DNA from: RGIG5057 sp964371585
GTDB taxonomy: Bacteria > Bacillota > Clostridia > TANB77 > CAG-465
NCBI GenBank assembly: GCA_964371585.1
Contig: CAYJMD010000004.1
Location: 61,364-125,363, forward strand
DNA length: 64,000 nucleotides
Direction: 5' to 3'
Of this stretch, positions 1 to 7,979 are shown piece after piece; position 1 is the first letter of the stretch; each line of letters opens with the position of its first letter. The notes beneath the pieces are model-generated. The model worked only from the letters and a program-made list of their open reading frames with translations. It did no database searches and was not told where the DNA came from. A program made the position numbers and the translations under genes.

Positions 1-1195
1 TGTAGTTTTGACTAGTTGCATATTCTTTTACTTTTTCAACTATAAATGCTTTTTTATTATCTGGACAGTTTACTTTAATTACCGGTGTAGAATGATATTT
101 AGTAAATGTTGAAACTATATCATGTATATTTGATTTATCATGAGCAATTTCAAGCATTCTAAGTCCAGCATATATACCATCATCAAAACCATAAAATTTA
201 TCTTTAAAGAATGTATGTCCTGATATTTCTCCACCAAAAACCATACCTTGTTTTAACATTTCTCTTTTTACATATGAATTACCTGTTTTGTATACGATAG
301 GATTTCCTCCAGCTTTTCTTATTTCATCAGATAATGTTTTAGAACAACTAACATCAAATATGATTGATTTATTTTCTAAAGTTGGAAGTATATCTCTTGC
401 TATAATAGCCATGAAATAGTCACTTGGTATATAATTACCTTTATGATCTATAACTGCAACTCTATCACAGTCTCCATCAAATGCTATTCCTAAATCAGCA
501 TTTAACTCAATAACTTGTTTTTTAAGTTCTTCTAAATTCTCTTCTTCTGCTGGATCTGGATGATGATTTGGAAAATCAGGATTACTTTCACAGTATAAAT
601 AAGTAACATCAAGATTTAATCTATCAAAAACATCTTTTGCAACAACACTTGCTGTTCCGTTTCCAGAATCAACAACTACTTTTAATCTTTTAGTAAAATT
701 AAATTTATTAATAAGCATTGCAACATATTCTTCTTTAATATCATAGTACTCTACAGTTCCTTTTGTAGAGCTTTCATCTAAATCATTTGAAAGTACTAAA
801 TCTCTAAAGTATTCTATTTCTTCTCCACATATTTCTCCTGTTTCATCATACGCTATTTTAAATCCGTTGTACTCTTTAGGATTATGACTTGCTGTTACCA
901 TTATTTCAGAAGGCACATGTAAAATTTCACTTGCAAAATATACCATAGGACTTGTAACAAGACCTAAGTTTATAACATCAACACCCATAGCAGTAATACC
1001 TTCAATAAGGCTTTCACTAAGTGATGGTGATGATACTCTATTATCATAACCTATTATACATTTATTTTTATTGTATTCATTTACTAATATTTTACCATAA
1101 GCTTTACCTATTAAGTATGCAAGCTCTTCTGTTAAGTCTTTATTATATATTCCTCTTATATCATATCCTCTAAAAATATCTTTATTTATTTCCAT
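1..1195 (-). CDS. Phosphomannomutase/phosphoglucomutase (partial, C-terminus beyond window)
   Basis: Alpha-D-phosphohexomutase that interconverts hexose-6-phosphate and hexose-1-phosphate for sugar-nucleotide and envelope synthesis. Reading leftward from ATG at 1195, the protein starts MEINKDIFRGYDIRG, has the active-site phosphoserine loop TASHNPKEYNGFK, the metal-binding loop DGDCDR, and the sugar-binding GGEISGH motif, in the normal family order. About 398 codons are visible and the frame is still open at base 1, so the C-terminal phosphate-binding domain is cut off. The start has an AAAGGAG ribosome site and its own promoter just upstream. Whether mannose or glucose phosphate is preferred cannot be read from sequence. 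Confidence 0.93.
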   Translation of the reverse strand, partial: MEINKDIFRGYDIRGIYNKDLTEELAYLIGKAYGKILVNEYNKNKCIIGYDNRVSSPSLSESLIEGITAMGVDVINLGLVTSPMVYFASEILHVPSEIMVTASHNPKEYNGFKIAYDETGEICGEEIEYFRDLVLSNDLDESSTKGTVEYYDIKEEYVAMLINKFNFTKRLKVVVDSGNGTASVVAKDVFDRLNLDVTYLYCESNPDFPNHHPDPAEEENLEELKKQVIELNADLGIAFDGDCDRVAVIDHKGNYIPSDYFMAIIARDILPTLENKSIIFDVSCSKTLSDEIRKAGGNPIVYKTGNSYVKREMLKQGMVFGGEISGHTFFKDKFYGFDDGIYAGLRMLEIAHDKSNIHDIVSTFTKYHSTPVIKVNCPDNKKAFIVEKVKEYATSQNY

Positions 1196-1236
1196 ATTAA
1201 TCTCCTTTACTTTTATAAATGTTTTTTAACAGTACT

Positions 1237-1265
1237 ATTATATTACAATATGTTACAATTTGCAA
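1237..1265 (-). promoter_or_regulatory. Sigma-A promoter of the phosphohexomutase gene
   Basis: A -35 box TTGCAA (1260-1265) and -10 box TATAAT (1237-1242) are separated by exactly 17 bases, about 40 bases upstream of the start codon. It lies just past the terminator of the preceding gene, so the mutase is its own transcription unit. Confidence 0.7.
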
Positions 1266-1316
1266 ATTTTTTCACGTAATAATTATTTTTTTTAATTTTC
1301 AAATAAAAATATATAA

Positions 1317-1350
1317 CAAAAAACAACCTATAAATTACTTTATAGATTGT
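1317..1350 (-). terminator. Intrinsic terminator after the cytidylate-kinase-like gene
   Basis: An inverted repeat (AACAA.CTATAAA paired with TTTATAG.TTGTT, TTAC loop) is followed on the minus strand by a T-run. It closes the prpC-to-kinase transcription unit. Confidence 0.75.
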
Positions 1351-1359
1351 TATTTTATA

Positions 1360-1923
1360 CTATTTATTTTTAATCCATTTTTTAAATTCAGTGCAAATAA
1401 TTTCTGCAACCTCTTGTGGATTTTTTGATGTAGTATCAATAACTAAATCATAGTTATCCATATCATCTTTTTTAATATTGTATAAATTAAAATATCTTTC
1501 ATTTTCAAGTGTATATCTTTGATATATAGACTCTTTAGTTTGCTCAAGTGATACAAAAGTTTCAACACTACCTTTTCTTTTAATATCATTATACGCACGC
1601 TTTGCAGCTTCATCTAAATCTACTCTTAAGTATACTTTAAATGAATGTGGTACAGCAAACCATCCAAGTCTTGCATCAATGATTAAATTATCATGACTTT
1701 CAGCATAAATTTTAGAATTCTCTTCCATTTTCCAGTCCATCTCTTTATGAGTTTCGCAGTATATGTTAAACTCAGTTAAAGTCATATTCATTTCACCAGC
1801 AAGTTTTCTAAAATAATCACCTGTTCTATATATCTCAAAGTTTAGTTTTTCAGCAAGAAGTATACTAACTGTACCTTTTCCACTTGCTATATCACCTGAT
1901 AAAGAAATTATATTTTTATTCAT
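1360..1923 (-). CDS. Cytidylate kinase-like P-loop kinase (COG1102 type)
   Basis: Small P-loop nucleoside monophosphate kinase, probably phosphorylating CMP/dCMP. The P-loop is SGDIASGKGT at about residues 7-16 and is followed by RTGDYFRKLAGEMNMTLTEFN, the pattern of the short cytidylate kinases best known from archaea rather than the usual bacterial Cmk. The reading frame is open further upstream, but ATG 1923 is chosen because AAAGGA lies about 10 bases before it. It overlaps the end of rpoZ by 8 bases, so the two are co-transcribed and probably translationally coupled. In many Firmicutes the neighbour of rpoZ is guanylate kinase; this protein is not a Gmk. Substrate is inferred from family resemblance. 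Confidence 0.75.
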   Translation of the reverse strand: MNKNIISLSGDIASGKGTVSILLAEKLNFEIYRTGDYFRKLAGEMNMTLTEFNIYCETHKEMDWKMEENSKIYAESHDNLIIDARLGWFAVPHSFKVYLRVDLDEAAKRAYNDIKRKGSVETFVSLEQTKESIYQRYTLENERYFNLYNIKKDDMDNYDLVIDTTSKNPQEVAEIICTEFKKWIKNK

Positions 1924-2302
1924 TTTCATTTTCCTTTGCTTTAGGTTTTCTACCTCTTTTTTTAGGTTTATTCTCTTCAATTATTTCTGTAGGTTCTAAA
2001 GATGTTAAAATATCATCTGTATCTAAGTCTTTTAGTATACCTTCAACAGTTTCAGTTATTACGTCTTCTAAGTTAACTTCTTCGTCTTCTTGTTTAGATA
2101 CATATTCACCATCAAGTTTTACAAGAGCTGTACCCTCATGTATTTCTTGAGCAGCTATATCAACTGTATCCTTAATACTTAAAAAACCTTTTTCTAGTCT
2201 TCTATTTGCAATTACTCTTGCTCTTTTTGCTATAGCTAAAGTTGTTTCATATCTATTTCCAGCTTTTGCCATTAAATCGTCTACGTTTGGATTTGATAAC
2301 AT
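1916..2302 (-). CDS. rpoZ: RNA polymerase omega subunit with AT-hook-like basic tail
   Basis: Omega subunit, which helps fold and assemble the beta-prime subunit. The N-terminal half (NRYETTLAIAKRARVIANR, residues about 17-35) is the conserved omega core. At 128 residues it is longer than the usual 65-90. The extra part is an acidic linker (about residues 70-110) ending in KKRGRKPKAKENENE, which resembles an AT-hook or lysine/arginine-rich DNA-binding tail. It lies 100 bases after addB and overlaps the downstream kinase gene. The core assignment is firm; a DNA-binding role for the tail is inference. Confidence 0.9.
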   Translation of the reverse strand: MLSNPNVDDLMAKAGNRYETTLAIAKRARVIANRRLEKGFLSIKDTVDIAAQEIHEGTALVKLDGEYVSKQEDEEVNLEDVITETVEGILKDLDTDDILTSLEPTEIIEENKPKKRGRKPKAKENENE

Positions 2303-2402
2303 TATATGTCTCCCTTCAAATTTTACAATATCTATTTTACCATAGTTTTTGCTTTAAATCAATATTTTATATGAAATTAGGTTAACTTTTATGGTATATT
2401 AC

Positions 2403-5400
2403 CTAGACCATATTTTCTTTTCTACATATATTTCTATATTCACAATAATCACAATGTTTAGTTTTTTTATGTGGCTTAATAGATACATTACCATTTACTA
2501 ACTCTTCACATAAGTCTTGTAATATATATTTAACATCATTACATAAATTTTTAAACTCTTCTTCAAGCAATACTTTTTTTGTACTTTTATCCGAGTTTAT
2601 AGCTCTCATACTTACATCTATTAAACTATTTTTACTACTAACTTCTTTATCCATTAGTTTTAAAATTTCAATATCTTTTAGAAAAATACCATTCATTTTT
2701 AAAGATTTAGTAATCTCTTCTTTTATCTTATCTTCATCATCTAAGTACTCTTTTAAATTAAGTAACTTTTCTGATAGTGTAAAATACATCATTCCTGCTG
2801 GAAGTACTTTTTTGTCACTTGTTTTATTCTTAGAATTAATGATTGCTGAAAGATAAGTAATAAGCTGTAGTGAAATTTTATCTTTAATATCTTGCACTGT
2901 TACAGATTTATTTGAAGATTTGTAATCTACTATTCTAATATACTCAGCTTCCTCTGTTTCAAGTATATCTACCCTATCTATTTTACCGATTAATCTAACT
3001 AGTTTGTTGTTTGAAAGTTCTATTTCAATTGGTAAATATTCTGTATCTTCTTTAAACTCTATTTCATAACCAAGAGGTACAAATTTACTTTGATTAAAGC
3101 TTGTTGCAATTACAGCTATAACCCTTTTCATTGTTGATATTAACTTCTGTTTAAGTATCATGAATTTTATATTTTCTTCATGTTTAGAAAAAGTTTTTGT
3201 TATCTCTTCTATGATGATTTTTTCTGCTACTTGCATATATTTATTCATATCTAGTAGTATTTCATGCCACATTATATTATTTGAAAATATATGTAGAGAA
3301 AATTTTTCAACTATATCATGCATAAGAGATCCAACATCCATTGTAGTTATACTATACACTTTTCTTTCATCCAATTTTAAATTATATTTTAAATAGTATG
3401 CAAAATTACATTTAGAAAATAGTTCAAGCCTAGAGACACTTAAGTTAATTTCTTCATTATATATTCTTTTAACCGTTTCTTCATTTAATTTTATAGTTTC
3501 TCTTTTGTAATTAAGTGCATCTTCATACTCTTTATTTTTTATTAAATATCTATATATAGCCAGTGTTTCATTTGTAAATGATTTATTTATCTCTTGCTCT
3601 TCTTTAACATTTTTAGTAAGTTTATCGAAAGCATCTAGTTTAGAATGAATAGCAAAATTTAATTTTTTTATATTAACATTAATTAATGATTCAACTTCTT
3701 CAATAACTATTGATTTCTTAAGTGAAGTTCCAGTAAGAGATGAAGATAGATAAGTAAAATATACTTTGTCTGTAACATTATTTACATATTCATAAAAATT
3801 GTATAATTGCATATTTATCTTACTACTAGTAAGTTCTTTTAGTTTTATTTCTTCTTCATCTAACATTATAAGTTCATAGTCATCAAATAATATATCATTT
3901 GATACTGCAAGTGGAAATATATCTTCATTCATTCCAGCAAAAAATATTATTTTCTTATTACTTATTTTTGTAGAATTAATATCAACTAAAACAACTTCAT
4001 CTAAAGTAGGTTCTATTGATTTAACTTTTAAATCTTTAATGGATAATACAAACAGTTTTAAAAACTCATTTAATGTGACTTCCTTATCCATATATACTTT
4101 TTCAATACTATTAAATACCTCAACTATATATGAATATCCCTCTTCATTTATTTTAGCTAAATACATAACTTTAGAATCTGTAGATTCTTTAAGTAATTCA
4201 ATATTTTCAAAATATTTTTCAAGTATACCTGAAGCTTTAAAATGACTATATAGACTTTCTAGTATTTCCTTAGTAGTATAACTTCCTGTTTTAAGATCTA
4301 CTATATTTTTAAAATTAATTATTACTTTTTCTCTAATTTCATTTAATTTGTTTAAATCATAAATCTTAGAATTCATTTTGTTATTCATTCTAAATTCATT
4401 AAAAAACTTATATCCTTCTATATTAAACTCTAACATATAATTTTCAAGATATGAAATGTCAGAAGAAGAAATATCTAAAAATCCTGTTTTTAATACTTCA
4501 AGTAATGTATCTTTTTTAAATCCATATATAACAAGTTCTAGTAACTTAACTATATATATAACTAAAAAATTTGAAGATACTTTATGTTTAAAATCAATAT
4601 GTAATGGCACATTGTGCTCTAAAAACACTTTACTTGCAACATAATTGTACTCTTCAGGATTTGACACTGCAATTGCTATATCACTATATTTATAGCCTTT
4701 GTTTTTAACTAAGTCGCATATATTATTAATGATGTATGCTGCTTCACTATACATATTGGGTAAAAGATTTATATCTATATTATCACTACTGCATTTTTCA
4801 ATATCATTTTTCATATATACATTTGTTGCAAGAAACTTTATATCATCTTTAGAAGAAAGGTGATTAATATATTTTATATTACATATTATATCTTTTTTTA
4901 GTTTTTTAGCTTCTTTTATTAAAGAATATATTGTAAGATTTGGAATATTAAACATACTTGATATTTCTTCATCTAAAATAGTAGCTCTTATACTAGCAAG
5001 ATCTAAATTATTAATATTAAAGTTTTCATTTATTTTATCTTCAATATCACTTGTTATAGCGAATGTCACATCTGCATCTAAAGCTAAAAGTAATCTAATA
5101 AAATTTAACTCTTTAACACTAAAGTTATTATATGAATCAAAAATAAATTTGTATTCATTTATATCTTCTATACCGTTTTTAAAATCATTTTCAAAAGCAT
5201 CTAAAAACAAATCCATTTCATCAAGTGAATCAATATACTTTTCTTTAGTGTATTCATCATACATTTTGTATATACCACTAATTTCTTTAAGCTTTCTCTC
5301 TAAAAGTTTATTATCTAATTCTAAATTATCTATTTTATCTACATCTAATTCCTGTTTTTTAAATATATCCATATATATACTTAAATTCTCTATAAATCCT

Positions 5401-5738
5401 TCTTTATTCTTCACCTTATGAAATATTTTCATATTTTTAGTATTAGAATTTACAAGCATAGAAAGGATAAGTTTTCTATCAGTAGCTGACATATACTTAT
5501 CCTTATTATCTGTTAATTTAAGTGTTATATATTTATTTACAAAACTAGATATTGTAGTAAAATTTATATCTAATATACCACATTTATTTTGTATATCCAT
5601 ATAGTTTGTTTCTGCTAGTTGTCTCATTTGAGAAGGTACAAAATATATAACCTTTTTAGAAAAATTTAAAGCCTCATTTGCATCATAAAAAAGTTCAGTT
5701 GTTTTTCCTGTTTTAGGTCTACCAAGTACTAATTTCAT
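2403..5738 (-). CDS. addB: ATP-dependent helicase/deoxyribonuclease subunit B
   Basis: AddB subunit of the AddAB end-resection machine, which processes double-strand breaks for RecA loading and degrades foreign linear DNA. The 1111-residue length is normal. Visible are an N-terminal Walker A (GRPKTGKTT, residues 6-14), a RecB-family nuclease motif (GKIDRVD then RIVDYKSS), and the AddB iron-sulfur staple: one cysteine before the nuclease domain (LFSKCNFAYYLKY) and C1096, C1099, C1105 at the C-terminus. Its AAGGAG ribosome site lies inside the last codons of scpB, so the two are coupled. The partner addA is not in this window, unlike the usual addB-addA order. Confidence 0.93.
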   Translation of the reverse strand: MKLVLGRPKTGKTTELFYDANEALNFSKKVIYFVPSQMRQLAETNYMDIQNKCGILDINFTTISSFVNKYITLKLTDNKDKYMSATDRKLILSMLVNSNTKNMKIFHKVKNKEGFIENLSIYMDIFKKQELDVDKIDNLELDNKLLERKLKEISGIYKMYDEYTKEKYIDSLDEMDLFLDAFENDFKNGIEDINEYKFIFDSYNNFSVKELNFIRLLLALDADVTFAITSDIEDKINENFNINNLDLASIRATILDEEISSMFNIPNLTIYSLIKEAKKLKKDIICNIKYINHLSSKDDIKFLATNVYMKNDIEKCSSDNIDINLLPNMYSEAAYIINNICDLVKNKGYKYSDIAIAVSNPEEYNYVASKVFLEHNVPLHIDFKHKVSSNFLVIYIVKLLELVIYGFKKDTLLEVLKTGFLDISSSDISYLENYMLEFNIEGYKFFNEFRMNNKMNSKIYDLNKLNEIREKVIINFKNIVDLKTGSYTTKEILESLYSHFKASGILEKYFENIELLKESTDSKVMYLAKINEEGYSYIVEVFNSIEKVYMDKEVTLNEFLKLFVLSIKDLKVKSIEPTLDEVVLVDINSTKISNKKIIFFAGMNEDIFPLAVSNDILFDDYELIMLDEEEIKLKELTSSKINMQLYNFYEYVNNVTDKVYFTYLSSSLTGTSLKKSIVIEEVESLINVNIKKLNFAIHSKLDAFDKLTKNVKEEQEINKSFTNETLAIYRYLIKNKEYEDALNYKRETIKLNEETVKRIYNEEINLSVSRLELFSKCNFAYYLKYNLKLDERKVYSITTMDVGSLMHDIVEKFSLHIFSNNIMWHEILLDMNKYMQVAEKIIIEEITKTFSKHEENIKFMILKQKLISTMKRVIAVIATSFNQSKFVPLGYEIEFKEDTEYLPIEIELSNNKLVRLIGKIDRVDILETEEAEYIRIVDYKSSNKSVTVQDIKDKISLQLITYLSAIINSKNKTSDKKVLPAGMMYFTLSEKLLNLKEYLDDEDKIKEEITKSLKMNGIFLKDIEILKLMDKEVSSKNSLIDVSMRAINSDKSTKKVLLEEEFKNLCNDVKYILQDLCEELVNGNVSIKPHKKTKHCDYCEYRNICRKENMV

Positions 5739-5743
5739 AAAAT

Positions 5744-6319
5744 TTACTCCTTAACTTCATCTTCAAGATCACTTAAAATAACTTGTTCATCAGTTACTTT
5801 TATAGTATTAAAATCTGGAAGATCCTCTATAGAAGAAATATCACAATTACGTAAAAATTCATTTGTAACACTATATGCTGCTGGTCTACCAGGCAGATTA
5901 AGTCTTGCTACTTCATATACAAGCCCGCATTCTAATAATCTACTTACAGCAAAATCTGAGTTAACGCCACGAACTTTTTCTATTTCTGATTTTGTTATTT
6001 TAGGGTTATATGCTACAATAGTTAAAACTTCTAATGCCGCATTTGATAAGTTTTTTCTTTTAGTATTTTCAATAAAAAGATTTATTTCATCATAGTACAT
6101 ATTATTTGTAACTAATGAATATGTATCATTTACATTACTAAATAATATAGGTGCATCTTGCTCCATATTAGAATATTTTATCTTTATCTTACTTAAAGCT
6201 TTTTCAATAGAAGATTTATCTTCTTTTAATGTTTCACTTAATTCACTTATTGTAATTTCTCTACCAAGAGCAAATAATATAGATTCAAGTGTATTTTCCA
6301 GTTTCTTTTCCATATTCAT
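5744..6319 (-). CDS. scpB: Segregation and condensation protein B
   Basis: ScpB, the winged-helix kleisin-binding subunit of the SMC-ScpAB condensin complex used in chromosome segregation. The 191-residue protein carries the family signatures LEVLTIVAYNPKITKSEIEKVRGVNSD (residues about 95-122) and GRPAAYSVTNEFL (about 143-156). It sits 20 bases after rpe and 5 bases before addB in one operon. ScpA, normally adjacent, is not here. Confidence 0.93.
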   Translation of the reverse strand: MNMEKKLENTLESILFALGREITISELSETLKEDKSSIEKALSKIKIKYSNMEQDAPILFSNVNDTYSLVTNNMYYDEINLFIENTKRKNLSNAALEVLTIVAYNPKITKSEIEKVRGVNSDFAVSRLLECGLVYEVARLNLPGRPAAYSVTNEFLRNCDISSIEDLPDFNTIKVTDEQVILSDLEDEVKE

Positions 6320-6339
6320 ATATCTCCTTTTATTTAAGT

Positions 6340-7053
6340 TTATTTAATCTCTGTATCATTTATTAACTTAAAAATAGTTAATAATCTTTCTTCTAAATTT
6401 TCATAATTACCTGTAAAGTATGATCCTATTACAAAACTTTTAACTCCTAGTTTTATAGGAGCTTTTATAGTACTTGCAGTTATTCCACCATCAACTTGTA
6501 GAACTTTAACTTTATCTACAAGTAGTGGTATTTTATCTAACTCTTTAGACATAAAAGCTTGTCCACCATAACCAGGATTTACAGTCATAATAAGTATATT
6601 ATCAACTACCTTACTATACCTAATTACATTATCAAGTTTAGATTTAGGATTAATAGCAATTCCAATACTAAGTTCATTATTTACTAGCTTTTTTAGATCA
6701 ATTAATTTATTTATTTGGCTATCTATATTTTCAAGTTCATTATGAATAGTTATGCTATCTGCTCCTAGTTTAAAAGCTTCAACCATATACTTTTCTGCAT
6801 CTTTTACCATTAAGTGAACATCACAGAAAAAACCAAATTCTTTAACAATACTTATCTTCCCTATATCTATTCCTATATTATTTACAAAGATACCATCCAT
6901 AACATCAAAATGTATAATAATATTATTAAGATTATGTTTATCTTTAATAGTTTTAAGATTAGTTAAAAAACTTTCTAAATCCTCATCTCTTACATCCAAA
7001 ATAGATATACTAATTGTTTTTGTATCTAAAAAAACATTCTCCATATCAACCAC
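6340..7053 (-). CDS. rpe: Ribulose-phosphate 3-epimerase
   Basis: TIM-barrel enzyme of the pentose phosphate pathway that interconverts ribulose-5-phosphate and xylulose-5-phosphate. Diagnostic segments are HFDVMDGIFV, FCDVHLMV, NPGYGGQAFM and VDGGI, with the metal-binding His/Asp residues in place. The first candidate start is GTG 7053, with AAAGG four bases away; ATG 7044 is an alternative without a better ribosome site. It follows rsgA by seven bases, the standard Firmicutes prpC-prkC-rsgA-rpe order. Confidence 0.93.
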   Translation of the reverse strand: MVDMENVFLDTKTISISILDVRDEDLESFLTNLKTIKDKHNLNNIIIHFDVMDGIFVNNIGIDIGKISIVKEFGFFCDVHLMVKDAEKYMVEAFKLGADSITIHNELENIDSQINKLIDLKKLVNNELSIGIAINPKSKLDNVIRYSKVVDNILIMTVNPGYGGQAFMSKELDKIPLLVDKVKVLQVDGGITASTIKAPIKLGVKSFVIGSYFTGNYENLEERLLTIFKLINDTEIK

Positions 7054-7060
7054 TCAACCT

Positions 7061-7951
7061 TTACTTATATTTCATACTATCTTTTTTTACTAGTTCATTA
7101 TATATGTATATATATCTATCGTATAGTCCTTTATCTATCTTATTTTCATTAACAAGCTCTTTAATTTTGCATACATCTGCACTTTCATTAAAATGTCTAC
7201 AATCATCGTATTTGCAAGTATACTTAAGAAACTCTTCATAATAATCTTTTAACTCTTTATAACTAAGATCAAATATTTCATAGCTAGAAAACCCTGGAGT
7301 ATCTAAGATAAAGGTATTTGGCATAATATTAAATAATCTTACTTCTTTAGTAGTATGCTTACCTTTTTTTGATTTTATAGATATTTCTCCTATTTCTTGT
7401 ATATCTTTTAATTCTTCATTTTCAGAATTAATATAATTTACTATAGATGACTTTCCAGTACCAGAATTCCCACTAAAAGCAGAAGTATTATTTTTAAGTA
7501 CTTCCATTAATTCATTCATACAAGTTCCTTCTTTTACTGAAATACCTAGTATTTTATAATATTTACCATACACTCTTTCTATATACTCTATAATCTCTTT
7601 ACTTCCATCTAAATCAACTTTTGTTACACATATTACAGGTTTAATATTTTTTTGTTTACATAGAACAAGTTGTTTATCTAAAAGTATATAATCTGGTGAT
7701 GGATTACTTGTAGAAATACATAGTATCATCTGATCTATATTTGCAACAGGAGGTCTAATCACTTCATTTTTTCTTGTACAAATATCCATTATAACATAGG
7801 TAGAAGAAGATAAATTTATTAAAACATTATCTCCTACATAAATTTTTGTTTTTTTCATATTACCACTTTTAATACATGTAATCGTTTTATCATCTGATAT
7901 ATCTTTGCATATGTATTTATCAAGTAGTATTTGTATAACTTTTGCTTCCAA
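7061..7951 (-). CDS. rsgA: Ribosome small-subunit-dependent GTPase A
   Basis: Circularly permuted GTPase that acts in late 30S ribosome assembly. An N-terminal OB fold is followed by motifs in the permuted order: G4 (TKVDL), then G1 (GNSGTGKSS), then G3 (DTPGF). A C-terminal zinc knuckle (CKYDDCRHFNESADVC) completes the family pattern. The start is TTG at 7951 behind GGAGGAG at a rather long spacing; no better ATG exists. It sits between prkC and rpe as in Bacillus subtilis. Confidence 0.93.
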   Translation of the reverse strand: MEAKVIQILLDKYICKDISDDKTITCIKSGNMKKTKIYVGDNVLINLSSSTYVIMDICTRKNEVIRPPVANIDQMILCISTSNPSPDYILLDKQLVLCKQKNIKPVICVTKVDLDGSKEIIEYIERVYGKYYKILGISVKEGTCMNELMEVLKNNTSAFSGNSGTGKSSIVNYINSENEELKDIQEIGEISIKSKKGKHTTKEVRLFNIMPNTFILDTPGFSSYEIFDLSYKELKDYYEEFLKYTCKYDDCRHFNESADVCKIKELVNENKIDKGLYDRYIYIYNELVKKDSMKYK

Positions 7952-7979
7952 ATTTATATTAATCTCCTCCTGCTATATA

